From: Streptomyces sp. Go-475
Lineage (GTDB): Bacteria > Actinomycetota > Actinomycetes > Streptomycetales > Streptomycetaceae
Length of the DNA stretch: 64,000 nucleotides
Direction: 5' to 3'
NCBI RefSeq assembly: GCF_003330845.1
Contig: NZ_CP026121.1
Span: 7,669,501 to 7,733,500, forward strand
The stretch's first letter is position 1. Every line of letters begins with the position of its first letter. This document shows, one piece after another, positions 26,663 through 35,381 of this stretch. The position numbers were made by a program, and so were the translations under genes. The notes below the pieces were generated by a model, which saw nothing but the letters and a program-made list of their open reading frames with translations, did not search any database and was not told the origin of the DNA.

Positions 26663-27367
26663 TCAGGCGGACTTCGGCTCGACGCGGGCCACCACCACGT
26701 GCGGGCGGCCCGGGTGCGGTGCGGTGAAGGCGGCGTACAGCGCCTCGTGGTCACGTCCGTCGACGGTCAGCGCGGACCAGCCCGCGGCCTCGAAACGGGC
26801 CGCGATCCCGCCGGGGCGGGCGTACGTCGCCGAGGAGTTGTCGATGACGACGGTGTGCAGCCGGTCGAGTCCGGCGGGCCCGGCGAAGGCGATCGCCTCG
26901 TGGTTGCTGCCCTCGTCCAGCTCGGCGTCCCCGACGAGCGTCCACACCCGCGGCTCGTCGAGGCCCTGGGCGCGCAGTCCCAGCGCCGTACCGACGGCGA
27001 TCGGCAGCCCGTGCCCCAGTGAACCGCTGCCGATCTCGGCCCCCGGCACGAGTGTGCGGTCGGGGTGGTGGCCGAGCGGGGAGTCGTACGAGCCGAAGGC
27101 CGGCAGCCACTCCACCGGCACGAAGCCCTTGGCGGCCAGTACGGCGTAGTACGCCATCGGCCCGTGCCCCTTCGACAGCAGGAACCGGTCCCGCTCCGGG
27201 TCGGCCATGCCCTCGGGGCTCACCCGCAGTACCCGGTCGTAGAGCACCCACAGCACGTCCAGCGTGGACGTGGCGGCCGGGCCGTGCTTCTCGTCGCCGG
27301 TCATCAGGGCCATCAGCCCCGGGAGGTCGGCGTACCGGTACGTGTCTGTGTGCGTCGTGTCGGTCAT
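26663..27367 (-). CDS. Split transketolase, N-terminal (thiamine diphosphate-binding) subunit
   Basis: A 234-aa protein matching the N-terminal half of transketolase: 'RDRFLLSKGHGPMAYYAVLAAKGF', 'IGSGSLGHGLPIAVGTALG', and the thiamine diphosphate motif 'LVGDAELDEGSNHEAIAFAG' (GDxE...N). It binds the diphosphate of the cofactor. The ATG at 27367 lies about where transcription should begin from the MerR-type promoter at 27384-27405, with no ribosome site, so the transcript may be leaderless. It forms an operon with the C-terminal subunit. Confidence 0.87.
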   Translation of the reverse strand: MTDTTHTDTYRYADLPGLMALMTGDEKHGPAATSTLDVLWVLYDRVLRVSPEGMADPERDRFLLSKGHGPMAYYAVLAAKGFVPVEWLPAFGSYDSPLGHHPDRTLVPGAEIGSGSLGHGLPIAVGTALGLRAQGLDEPRVWTLVGDAELDEGSNHEAIAFAGPAGLDRLHTVVIDNSSATYARPGGIAARFEAAGWSALTVDGRDHEALYAAFTAPHPGRPHVVVARVEPKSA

Positions 27368-27383
27368 GAAGAAGAGCGTGCAA

Positions 27384-27405
27384 CCTCAACCAATGTTGAG
27401 GTCAA
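27384..27405 (-). promoter_or_regulatory. MerR-type promoter of the split transketolase operon
   Basis: ACCTCAAC-CAAT-GTTGAGGT is a perfect 8-bp inverted repeat (27383-27402). Read on the minus strand it starts directly at a TTGACC -35 box (27405-27400), and a -10-like CACGCT falls 19 bp further on (27380-27375). A dyad inside an overlong spacer is the hallmark of MerR/SoxR-activated promoters. The responding regulator is not adjacent. Confidence 0.65.
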
Positions 27406-27503
27406 GCGGCGGTCGCGGGAAACGGATGCGCGATCAGCGGTGCGAGTGCGGTATTGTTTCCGTGCGCGTTCGGCCAGGGGAAACCCCCAGGTCAGGCGGG
27501 CAA

Positions 27504-27577
<74 letters not shown>

Positions 27578-27596
27578 CTTTACGAAGTCGCAGATC

Positions 27597-27631
27597 AGGG
27601 GCCGTTTCAGAGGACATCTGAAACGGCCCCT
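27597..27631. terminator. Terminator between tRNA-Pro and the PL11 lyase
   Basis: AGGGGCCGTTTCAGA and TCTGAAACGGCCCCT form a perfect 15-bp stem with a GGACA loop, followed on the plus strand by GGATCATTTT. It lies 19 bases after the tRNA and between convergent transcripts, so it may act in both directions. Confidence 0.85.
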
Positions 27632-27715
27632 GGATCATTTTCCGGGCGGCCGGCCGGGGGCTGTCCCGGCCGGCCTTGAGGTGTTGTGCCTTTCCCGTGA
27701 GCCGGCGGGGTGCCG

Positions 27716-30034
27716 TCAGCGCACGTAGACGTTGGGCTGCGGCGGGCGGGTCATGCCGGCGCCGAGGAAGTAGCTGGGGTGGGGCGGCTGGTTGTAGGCG
27801 GTGTTCTGCCAGGCCAGGGCGGTGCGGTACTGGGCGTCGTGGACCAGGGTGTGCAGTTTGGTGGTCGTCGGGGTGGTCGTGGCGTAGATGCGCAGGGCGT
27901 TGTTGCCCGAGTGGCGCCAGATGACCTCCTCGCGCCAGTCGCCGAAGAGGTCGCCCGAGAGCACCGGGGTGGACTTGGTGCCGTTGCTGGAGGCCACGCC
28001 GCTGCCCGTGAGCAGCCGGGTGTCGCCGCCGGTGCCGTACTTGTCGATCTGGGTGCCGTTCAGCAGTTCGCGCACCGGGTCGGCGTCCCACCAGGCGAGG
28101 AAGTTCGCCGAGGACGGGTTGCGGCCGACGTTGCCGCCGGAGGCGTTGCGCAGGTTGGTCATGTTCGGCCCGGAGCCCCAGAACTCGGCGCCCGCGTTGC
28201 CGGCGTAGATGTCACCGGCCACGCCGCGGCCCGGGCCCTCGGAGCCACTGGTGGGGGTGCGGTGGATGACCTGTCCGGTACGGGCGTCGTGCAGGTCGGA
28301 GCCGGGCTGGTTGCTCGCCTCGTGGATGGAGAAGACCTCCAGGCCGGCGCGGCCCGGCACGAAGTCACCGACGTGCAGGGCGTCGCCGTGGCCGAAGCCC
28401 GTGGCGTACATCAGGCGGCCGTTGTCGTCGATGGTCGCCGAGCCGTAGACGATCTCCTGGCGGCCGTCGGCGTCGACGTCGGCGACGGACAACTGGTGGT
28501 TGCCCTGGCCGTGCGCGGCGCCGTTGCCGGAGGCGTTGGAGTCGAACGTCCAGCGCTTGACGAGCTGTCCGTTGCGGAAGTCCCAGGCGGCGATGACGGC
28601 GCGGGTGTAGTAGCCGCGGGCCATGATCAGGGACGGGCGCTGACCGTCGAGGTACGCGGTGCCGGCCAGGAAGCGGTCCGCGCGGTTGCCGTAGTTGTCG
28701 CCCCAGGAGGAGAGGTTGCCGCGCGGCGGGTCGTAGCTGACGGTGGACATCGCGGCGCCGGTCAGACCGTTGAACATGGTCAGGTACTCGGGCCCGGTCA
28801 GGACGTAGCCGCTGGAGTTGCGGTGGTCGGCGCTCGCGTTGCCGATGACGGTGCCCCGGCCGTCGCGCGTGGCGTCCGCCGTCTTCATGGCCACCTCGGC
28901 CTTGCCGTCGCCGTCGTAGTCGTACACCTGGAACTGGGTGTAGTGCGCCCCGGCCCGGATGTTGCGGCCGAGATCGACGCGCCACAGCCGCTGGCCGCCC
29001 AGCCGGTAGGCGTCGATGTAGACGTTGCCGGTCACGCCGGACTGCGAGTTGTCCTTCGCGTTGTCCGGGTCCCACTTCACGATCAGCTCGTACTGTCCGT
29101 CGCCGTCCACGTCACCCGGGCTCGCCTCCACCGGTGTGTAACCCGAACCGGGCGAAGACAGCGGTACGTCGAGGTAGTTGCCGCCGGTGAAACGCACCGA
29201 GGGCTCCGAAGCCGGCTGCTCCGTGCCGCCGACCACCGCGCGCACGGTGTACGAGGCGTCCGAAGGCGCGCCGCTGTCCAGGTAGTTGGTGGAGTCGGTG
29301 ACCGGCGAGCCGTTCACCTTCGTGCCGTCGCGGTAGACGTTGAACGCCGTGTCGTAGCTCTCGGTGCCCAACAGCCGCCAGGACACCAGGTTGTTCGAGC
29401 CCGAACGCACCGAGACCAGGCCCCGGTTCAGGTCCTCCATCTGCAGGGCCTCACCGGCCGGCGGGCCGGGATCCGGGTCGGTGCCGCCGCCGGCCTTGAC
29501 CAGCCGCCACTGCTGGTTGGTGCCGTCGACGTCGTCGTACTGGGAGATCCGGGCGCCGTCGTTCATCGACCGCTCCCAGACGTCCAGGGCCTTGCCGCTG
29601 TTGCGGTTGATCAGCTGCACGTGCTGGCTGTCGATGTCGACCACGCTGAACTGCTGATGGGCGGCGTTGTCGTCCGTCCACTGCAGCACGTTCGCGCCGT
29701 TGGCCGTGGATCGCCCTTCGACGTCGAGCACCTTGCCACTGTGCCGGGCCTTGATCCGGTAGTACCCGTTGCCCGAATCGACGAACTGGAACTGCTGGTT
29801 GGCGCCGGTTCCAGGGGTCCGCTGGACGACCGTGGCGCCGTCGGCGGTGGAGCCTTCCGAGATCTCGATGGCCTTGCCGCTGTGGCGTGAGACCAGCTGG
29901 TAGTAGGCGGACGTGTCGATCACGGCCGCACTCGCGCTGGGCGCGGGCAGGGCGACCAGCGAGACGGCGGCCAGCAGCGCCGCCAGTAAGAACGTGACCG
30001 GCCCGCGGGTTCTTCGTGGGCTGTGGACGGACAT
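27716..30034 (-). CDS. Secreted rhamnogalacturonan lyase (PL11) with N-terminal ricin-type CBM
   Basis: A 772-aa secreted protein. A signal peptide (about 1-36, 'ALPAPSASAA') is followed by a ricin-B/CBM13-like lectin domain at about 40-178 with three QxW-type repeats ('NQQFQF', 'HQQFSV', 'NQQWRLV'), a short linker, then a PL11 beta-propeller catalytic domain to the end ('GLVSVRSGSNNLVSWRLLGTE', 'GDVDGDGQYELIVKWDPDN', 'YDYDGDGKAEVAMKTAD', 'YFLGAGM'). It cuts the rhamnogalacturonan I backbone of pectin. The Asp-rich 'DxDGDG' loops bind calcium. The divergent neighbour is a galactanase acting on the side chains of the same polymer. Confidence 0.93.
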   Translation of the reverse strand: MSVHSPRRTRGPVTFLLAALLAAVSLVALPAPSASAAVIDTSAYYQLVSRHSGKAIEISEGSTADGATVVQRTPGTGANQQFQFVDSGNGYYRIKARHSGKVLDVEGRSTANGANVLQWTDDNAAHQQFSVVDIDSQHVQLINRNSGKALDVWERSMNDGARISQYDDVDGTNQQWRLVKAGGGTDPDPGPPAGEALQMEDLNRGLVSVRSGSNNLVSWRLLGTESYDTAFNVYRDGTKVNGSPVTDSTNYLDSGAPSDASYTVRAVVGGTEQPASEPSVRFTGGNYLDVPLSSPGSGYTPVEASPGDVDGDGQYELIVKWDPDNAKDNSQSGVTGNVYIDAYRLGGQRLWRVDLGRNIRAGAHYTQFQVYDYDGDGKAEVAMKTADATRDGRGTVIGNASADHRNSSGYVLTGPEYLTMFNGLTGAAMSTVSYDPPRGNLSSWGDNYGNRADRFLAGTAYLDGQRPSLIMARGYYTRAVIAAWDFRNGQLVKRWTFDSNASGNGAAHGQGNHQLSVADVDADGRQEIVYGSATIDDNGRLMYATGFGHGDALHVGDFVPGRAGLEVFSIHEASNQPGSDLHDARTGQVIHRTPTSGSEGPGRGVAGDIYAGNAGAEFWGSGPNMTNLRNASGGNVGRNPSSANFLAWWDADPVRELLNGTQIDKYGTGGDTRLLTGSGVASSNGTKSTPVLSGDLFGDWREEVIWRHSGNNALRIYATTTPTTTKLHTLVHDAQYRTALAWQNTAYNQPPHPSYFLGAGMTRPPQPNVYVR

Positions 30035-30085
30035 GTGCTCTCCTTCACGTGGGGGGCGAGGGCTTGTGGGGATCCCCGGCGCGAA

Positions 30086-30097
30086 TGAAACGATTCA
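30086..30097. promoter_or_regulatory. LacI-type operator-like site
   Basis: TGAAACGATTCA is a near-palindrome of the LacI-family form (TGAAnCGnTTCA) about 52 bp upstream of the PL11 lyase start. Together with the CebR-type site 40 bp further away it suggests dual sugar control. Confidence 0.45.
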
Positions 30098-30136
30098 CCT
30101 GGGTGGTGCGCGAGGGAGGGGTCTTGCCCTGGCGGT

Positions 30137-30150
30137 TGGGAGCGCTCCCA
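30137..30150. promoter_or_regulatory. Perfect CebR-type box (TGGGAGCGCTCCCA)
   Basis: TGGGAGCGCTCCCA is a perfect 14-bp palindrome identical to the published consensus bound by CebR, the cello-oligosaccharide repressor of Streptomyces. It lies about 100 bp before the PL11 lyase and 260 bp before the galactanase, in the shared divergent region. CebR itself is not encoded here. Confidence 0.75.
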
Positions 30151-30411
30151 TGAGGCTAGAAGGGGCCACCGGGAGCGGCAAGACCTGTGCGCCGACTGAA
30201 TGTGACAGTCTGTTTGATCGTGGACTGTTCGGCCTTGCTCATTGCCGGGTGCCTGAGTACCGTCCATCAAATGTCAACAGAATCGGAAGAAGACCAACGA
30301 CCTCTCCGTCCGGAGCAGATGGCCTGACCGTTGCCGGCATCTGCTTGTCATGAACGCGTCTTGCGTTGCCGTGTTCCTGTTCCGGGGCCCAGAGATGAGG
30401 AGTTGGCAAGG

Positions 30412-32784
30412 ATGCGAAGACACCCTGTCCGCACGGCACTCAGCATCGCGACCGCCGTGATCCTGGCGTGCGGCGCGGCGGCATTCGGGCCGGTTTCCCC
30501 GGCCTCCGCGCAGTTCGGCGAGGCCGAGATCTCGCCGATCGAGAGCGACCTCAGCGCGAAGTCCTGGGTGAGCGTCGAGGCCGGCAGCGGGGCGTCCACC
30601 GCTGACCTGGCGATCGACCAGGACGACCGGACCGCGTGGAGGGCGGATGGCACGTCCGCGCACCAGTGGCTGACGCTCGATCTGGGCGGCGCCTACGACA
30701 ACGTCAGGAAGGTCGAGGTCGTCTTCCCGAGCGCCGGGGCCGTCTACCAGTACGTGGTGGAGTCGTCCGCGGACGGCGACAGCTGGAACGTCATCGCCGA
30801 CCACTCGGCCGACCACCGGCCCTCTCGCGGGTCCGTGGACCTCTTCACCCGGCCGGGGACGAGGTTCGTCCGGGTGACGTTCACGGGAGCCTCGCCCCGC
30901 GCGACCTTGGGAATCAGCGAGCTCAGCGTCTACAACTACCTGCGCGACGACCTGATCCTCGGCGCCGACGCCTCCTGGGTGGACAACGATGTCGCCGAAG
31001 GGCGCGAGTACTGGGTGCGCCCGACCGAGGAGGACCCCGGCGCGGGTCCCCACCTGCTGGACGTGCTCCAGGACCGCGGCGTCGAGTACGTCCGGCTGCG
31101 GGTCTTCAACGAGCCCCGCAGCGAGTCCTCGGGCGGCGTACTGACCGTTCCCTACCAAGGCCCGAAACGGTCACTCGAGGTGGCCAAGTGGATCAAGGCC
31201 GAACGGGACATGGGCCTGGGGATCGACCTTCACTACGCGGACTCGTGGGCCGACCCGGCCAAGCAGCCGAAGCCGCGGGCGTGGGCCCAGCTGAAGTTCG
31301 ACGAGCTGACCGAGGCGGTGTACGACCACACCTACGACTACGTCGAGCAGTTGATCGAGCAGGGCACGACGCCGGACAAGGTGGCGATCGGCAACGAGAT
31401 CGTCAACGGCTTCATGTACGGCAGTGAGGCCGCGCTGATCGGCACCACCGATCCGGCGTACTTCCGGAACCAGCCGGAGATCTACCAGTCGCAGCCCGGC
31501 GGCGGCCTGCTCTGGAAGTACTGGGGCTCGGACGACCCGGAGGAGCGGCGGCTCTACGACGAGGCGTGGGACCGGTTCACGACGCTGTCCGCGGCGGGGA
31601 TCCGCGCGGTCCGCGACGTGGCGGCCGACCACGGCGAGGACATCGACGTCGAGACGCACATCATCATCGGCAAGGACCGGGGCGCCAAGACGCTCGAGTT
31701 CTGGGATCAGTACCTGACCCGGGTGAAAGCCAAAGGCGCCGACGTGGACGTCCTCGCCCACTCGTACTACCCGGAGTGGCACGGGTCGCCGGACCACTAC
31801 GAGTCCAACATCAACGCGGTGGCGGCGGCGCACCCGGGGTACAAGATCGAGATCGCCGAGACCTCGTACCCGGCGTCGGGTGGCGGCGGGACCCCGATGC
31901 CCAACTCGACGTACCCGCGGACCGTTCAGGGGCAGGCGGACGCCCTCCAGCACGTGTTCCGGATCGCCAACGACATCCCGGACAACCAGGGCCTGGGCGT
32001 GCTGGCGTGGGAGCCGGCGAGATGGCAGTCCTTGTTCACCGCCGTACCGGGCATGCCACGCACCTGGGAGCCGAACGCGTCGATCGACATCTTCACCAAG
32101 AGTCGCGCGTCCCACGTGGTGGAGGACACCGTGTACGCGTCCGCACTCGTCGGCGGCGAGGTGGTGCTGCCGGATGCGGTGCGGGCGCTGACGATGGCCG
32201 ACGGTTCGGCGGAGCCGGTCCCGGTGGAATGGGACCCGGTGCCGGACGGAGCCACCGACACGGCCGGCCGGCTCACGGTGCGCGGCTCGACCGAGTACGG
32301 GCGGGTGACGGCGATGGTCGACGTGGTCGACACGTATGCCGGGCTCGCCTGTGACCGGGTGATCACCGGCCGGTATGCCGGGCCGTTGACGGTGACGAAG
32401 GGCGTGACCTGCCTGGACGGAGCGACGGTGTCGGGCCCGGTGTCGGTGCGGGCCGGTGCCTCGCTCCAGGCGGACGGCGCGGTGGTCGCCGGACCCGTGC
32501 GGGCCGACGGCGCGGCGGGGGTGGTGATCTGCGACAGCCGGATCTCCGGCCCGGTGACGTCGTCCGGGACCTCGTCGGTGACGATCGGCAACCCGGTGCT
32601 GGGATGTGCGCCGAATACGGTCACCGGCCCGGTGACCGTGACGCGGACGAACTGGTGGAACGTGATCGCCGGGAACACCATCAACGGCCCGCTGGTGTGC
32701 GGGGGAAACGCTCAGCCGCCGGTGAACAACGGATCGGCCAACACGGTGAGTGGTCCCAAGTCGGAGCAGTGCCGCGACCTGTAG
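30412..32784 (+). CDS. Secreted GH53 endo-beta-1,4-galactanase with discoidin-type CBM
   Basis: A 790-aa secreted protein. A signal peptide (about 1-36) is followed by an F5/8 type C (CBM32-like) domain at about 45-180 ('STADLAIDQDDRTAWRADG', 'VRKVEVVFPSAGAVYQYVVESS'), a GH53 barrel at about 183-540, an Ig-like domain ('GGEVVLPDAVRALTMADG') at about 580-645, and a C-terminal repetitive beta-rich region ('GPVSVRAGASLQADGAVVAGPV'). Catalytic residues are Glu329 in 'GNEIVNG' and Glu483 in 'EIAETSYP'. It cleaves galactan side chains of pectin. AGGAG supports ATG 30412. Confidence 0.92.
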   Translation: MRRHPVRTALSIATAVILACGAAAFGPVSPASAQFGEAEISPIESDLSAKSWVSVEAGSGASTADLAIDQDDRTAWRADGTSAHQWLTLDLGGAYDNVRKVEVVFPSAGAVYQYVVESSADGDSWNVIADHSADHRPSRGSVDLFTRPGTRFVRVTFTGASPRATLGISELSVYNYLRDDLILGADASWVDNDVAEGREYWVRPTEEDPGAGPHLLDVLQDRGVEYVRLRVFNEPRSESSGGVLTVPYQGPKRSLEVAKWIKAERDMGLGIDLHYADSWADPAKQPKPRAWAQLKFDELTEAVYDHTYDYVEQLIEQGTTPDKVAIGNEIVNGFMYGSEAALIGTTDPAYFRNQPEIYQSQPGGGLLWKYWGSDDPEERRLYDEAWDRFTTLSAAGIRAVRDVAADHGEDIDVETHIIIGKDRGAKTLEFWDQYLTRVKAKGADVDVLAHSYYPEWHGSPDHYESNINAVAAAHPGYKIEIAETSYPASGGGGTPMPNSTYPRTVQGQADALQHVFRIANDIPDNQGLGVLAWEPARWQSLFTAVPGMPRTWEPNASIDIFTKSRASHVVEDTVYASALVGGEVVLPDAVRALTMADGSAEPVPVEWDPVPDGATDTAGRLTVRGSTEYGRVTAMVDVVDTYAGLACDRVITGRYAGPLTVTKGVTCLDGATVSGPVSVRAGASLQADGAVVAGPVRADGAAGVVICDSRISGPVTSSGTSSVTIGNPVLGCAPNTVTGPVTVTRTNWWNVIAGNTINGPLVCGGNAQPPVNNGSANTVSGPKSEQCRDL

Positions 32785-32812
32785 CGCTCCGACGTCGGGC
32801 TGTTTCGAGGCG

Positions 32813-32836
32813 CTGCCGGGCCGGGAGGCCCGGCAG
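32813..32836 (+). terminator. Hairpin terminator after the galactanase
   Basis: CTGCCGGGCC and GGCCCGGCAG form a perfect 10-bp stem with a GGGA loop, 28 bases after the galactanase stop and between convergent genes. Confidence 0.75.
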
Positions 32837-32885
32837 TACGCTCACGGGCACTCGCCGCGCACCCTCCCGTCGCCGCCGCGAGCGG

Positions 32886-33422
32886 TCAGATCGCGCAGCC
32901 CGCGTGCGCCAGCGCCTGCTTCAGCAGGACCCCGTGCCCGCCCGGCATCTCGCTCTGCACCGCTTCCGAGAGGGCCTCCTGAGGGCTGAACCACACCAGG
33001 TCCAGCGCGTCCTGCCGAGGACGGCAGTCGCCCGTCACCGGCACGATGTAGGCCAGGGACACCGCGTGCTGGCGGGGGTCGTGGTACGGCGTGATGCCCT
33101 GCGTCGGGAAGTACTCCGCGACCGTGAACGGCTGGAGCGAGGCCGGGACGCGGGGCAGGGCGACCGGGCCGAGGTCCTTCTCGAGATGGCGCAGCAGGGC
33201 GTCGCGGACCCGCTCGTGGTGCAGCACCCGGCCGGAGACCAGCGTCCGGCTGACCGTACCGTCGGGCCCGATGCGCAGCAGCAGGCCGACGCTGGTGACT
33301 TCGCCGCTGTCGTCGACGCGCACCGGGACGGCCTCGACGTAGAGGATCGGCATGCGGGCGCGCGCCATCTCCAAATCGTCGGAGGACAGCCAGCCGGGCG
33401 TGGTTTCGGTCATGTCAGACAT
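32886..33422 (-). CDS. Nudix-fold family protein (DUF4916-like) with degenerate Nudix box
   Basis: A 178-aa protein. The region 'GRVLHHERVRDALLRHLEKDLG' (quoted across its parts: GRVLHHE, then RHLEKDLG) aligns with the Nudix box GX5EX7REUXEEXGU, but the REUXEE part reads RHLEKD, so the metal-binding glutamates are not conserved. It may be a binding protein or an altered hydrolase. The start is probably the leaderless ATG at 33422, six bases after a TATGAT box. An in-frame ATG at 33413 is the alternative. It is convergent with the galactanase. Confidence 0.75.
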   Translation of the reverse strand: MSDMTETTPGWLSSDDLEMARARMPILYVEAVPVRVDDSGEVTSVGLLLRIGPDGTVSRTLVSGRVLHHERVRDALLRHLEKDLGPVALPRVPASLQPFTVAEYFPTQGITPYHDPRQHAVSLAYIVPVTGDCRPRQDALDLVWFSPQEALSEAVQSEMPGGHGVLLKQALAHAGCAI

Positions 33423-33428
33423 CGCTTG

Positions 33429-33434
33429 ATCATA
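33429..33434 (-). promoter_or_regulatory. -10 box implying a leaderless transcript
   Basis: On the minus strand TATGAT ends six bases before ATG 33422. With normal -10 spacing the transcript would begin at the start codon, and no ribosome site is present. No good -35 box is seen. Confidence 0.45.
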
Positions 33435-33495
33435 CTTTCAGCCGTGTGGACATCCTGGGTAGCCGCTCCAGGAGAACTGTGACCGGCCACACGCG

Positions 33496-34308
33496 TCAGG
33501 GCTTCACGGCCACCGCGCCGTACTGCGGAACCAGCACGGCCGAATCGGGCTCGGCGCGCCACTGCCCGCACGACACCATGCCCGGGTCGAGCAGGTCGAG
33601 GCCCTCGAGGAACGCGGCGATGTCCGCGCCGCTGCGGGCCGTGATCGGGGGAGTGGCGTTCTCGTTCCAGAACTTCATGGCCGGGATCTGGCCCGCGCCG
33701 CCGAGCTCGTCGTCGAAGGTCGGGTGGGTGAGGACCAGGAAGCTGCCGGAGGGGACCGCGGCCATCACCCGGCGCACGATGTCCCGGGCCTTGTCGGTGT
33801 CCAGGACGAAGTTGAGGATGCCCAGCATCATCACGGCGACGGGCCGGGTGAGGTCGAGGGTGTGCCCCGCCCGCTCGATGATGGCGTCCGGGTCGTGGAC
33901 GTCGGCGTCGATGTAGGCGGTGGCGCCGTCGCTGGTGCCGGTCAGCAGGGTGCGGGCGTGCACCAGCACGATCGGGTCGTTGTCGACGTAGACGATCCGC
34001 GAGTCGGGCGCGATGCGCTGGGCGATCTCGTGGGTGTTGTCCGCCGTCGGCAGGCCCGTGCCGATGTCCAGGAACTGCCGTACCCCGCACTCGCCGGCCA
34101 GGTGCGACACGGCCCGGCCGAGGAACTCCCGGTCCGCCCGGGCGATGTCCCGGATGATCGGGAACATCTCGGCGACGTGCCGGCCGACCTGCTGGTCGAC
34201 CTCGTAGTTGTCCTTGCCGCCGATCCAGTAGTTCCACACGCGCGCGTTGTGCGCCACACCGGTGTTCAGCCTCGCCGAGCCGCTCGGCGGGGTGTGGCTG
34301 TCCGTCAC
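33496..34308 (-). CDS. SAM-dependent methyltransferase, DUF574 type
   Basis: A 270-aa protein of the actinobacterial DUF574/Methyltransf_19 family: 'NARVWNYWIGGKDNYEVDQ' near the N-terminus, SAM-binding 'FLDIGTGLPTADNTHEIAQ', 'IVYVDNDPIVLVHARTLL' and 'VMMLGILNFV'. The family is greatly expanded in Streptomyces and its substrates are mostly unknown. The start GTG 34308 has GGAGAGGAA upstream on this strand. In many genomes such genes sit near XRE regulators, but none is adjacent here. Confidence 0.87.
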   Translation of the reverse strand: MTDSHTPPSGSARLNTGVAHNARVWNYWIGGKDNYEVDQQVGRHVAEMFPIIRDIARADREFLGRAVSHLAGECGVRQFLDIGTGLPTADNTHEIAQRIAPDSRIVYVDNDPIVLVHARTLLTGTSDGATAYIDADVHDPDAIIERAGHTLDLTRPVAVMMLGILNFVLDTDKARDIVRRVMAAVPSGSFLVLTHPTFDDELGGAGQIPAMKFWNENATPPITARSGADIAAFLEGLDLLDPGMVSCGQWRAEPDSAVLVPQYGAVAVKP

Positions 34309-34449
34309 GTCTGTTCCTCTCCTCGCACGAGCGGCCGAAACCGGCCATCGCCGCCATTGTGCCGTCCCGTTGATCACGCTGTCCCGGGAATCGGCAGAGC
34401 CGGTGGGGCCGTCGGTGTGCGGCGGGGAAAACCGTGTGCTGTCCCCGGT

Positions 34450-35271
34450 TCAGCCGGAGTCGGGGCTCGCGGCCGGCGTCCGGCCGGCCAGGACGTCCGC
34501 CAGGCGCTGGGTGCCGAGCCGCGCCGCCTGTTCGACGGAGTCCTGCTCGTCGCCGTCGAGCCCGCCCGCCGTGACGGTGAGCGCGTCGTTGCCGACGCGC
34601 ACGGCGGCGACGTCCAGGGTGAGGGTGGCCTCCGTGCCCCCGATGGGGCCCCGCACCGTCACGCGCAGGCCCTCACGGGCGTCGCCCACGGCGGGCGGCG
34701 AGGTGTCGACGACCTGGACGGTGCGCTGTTCACGGCCGTCGGTCACGGTGAACTGGTCGCACTCCTGCGGCAGGCCCGCCAGCCACTGCAGGGACTCCTG
34801 CGGGTCGGTCCGGTCGTAGGAGGCGACCTGGTACAGCAGGCGCGAGTCGCCCTGCGTGAAGCCGCGCAGCGCGGACACGCCCGACGGCCTGCCCAGCAGA
34901 TCGTCGTCGAAGAGGGAGTCGAGGAGCCGTTGGCAGTCGGCTGCCTGGGCCTTGGCCGTGAGGAAGTCGGAGACGTCGACCCGGCCGATGAGCAGGCTGT
35001 CGTGCCAGTTCTGGGCCTCCGTCTCCTTCACCTGGGTCCAGTCGTCCTCGATGTCCGCCTCGGTGATCAGCGCCGTCCGCGCGCCGCTCTCGGTGAGGGT
35101 GGCGGTGGGGGAGGGGGTCTGCCGCTCCCCGGCGACCTGCGACGCGGTGGCGACCGGGACGCGTGCGCCGGCCGCGCCGCCGCCGTCCGAGCAGGCGGCG
35201 CCGGCCAGCAGCGTGCCTGCCGCGAGGGCGCAGGAGAGAACGCGGGTGGGCCGGGGCGGACGACGGGTCAT
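34450..35271 (-). CDS. Putative lipoprotein
   Basis: A 273-aa protein with a basic N-terminus, hydrophobic segment and lipobox 'LAGAAC' (Cys27), then a Gly/Ala/Ser/Thr-rich linker. The mature part has no recognised domain but contains a paired block with 'VDVSDFLTAKAQAADCQRLLDSLF' and 'LQWLAGLPQECDQF', whose cysteines may form a disulfide, and resembles sensor-like lipoproteins of actinobacteria. It is encoded next to the two-component pair (35382-37892), which may be functionally linked. Exported and membrane-anchored by prediction. Confidence 0.75.
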   Translation of the reverse strand: MTRRPPRPTRVLSCALAAGTLLAGAACSDGGGAAGARVPVATASQVAGERQTPSPTATLTESGARTALITEADIEDDWTQVKETEAQNWHDSLLIGRVDVSDFLTAKAQAADCQRLLDSLFDDDLLGRPSGVSALRGFTQGDSRLLYQVASYDRTDPQESLQWLAGLPQECDQFTVTDGREQRTVQVVDTSPPAVGDAREGLRVTVRGPIGGTEATLTLDVAAVRVGNDALTVTAGGLDGDEQDSVEQAARLGTQRLADVLAGRTPAASPDSG

Positions 35272-35381
35272 CGGGAGTGCCTCCTGGGAACGTGACGCGT
35301 GTCCTCAGCGCACCACCGGCATCGACGGCCCACCACCGGCACCGGACTGTTCGGGTGAGCGTCCGCCGGGGCGCGGACGTC

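Noticed and set aside
27710..29890. 726-codon open frame antisense to the PL11 lyase
   Set aside because: Shadow of the lyase with valine-rich repetitive translation and no ribosome site.
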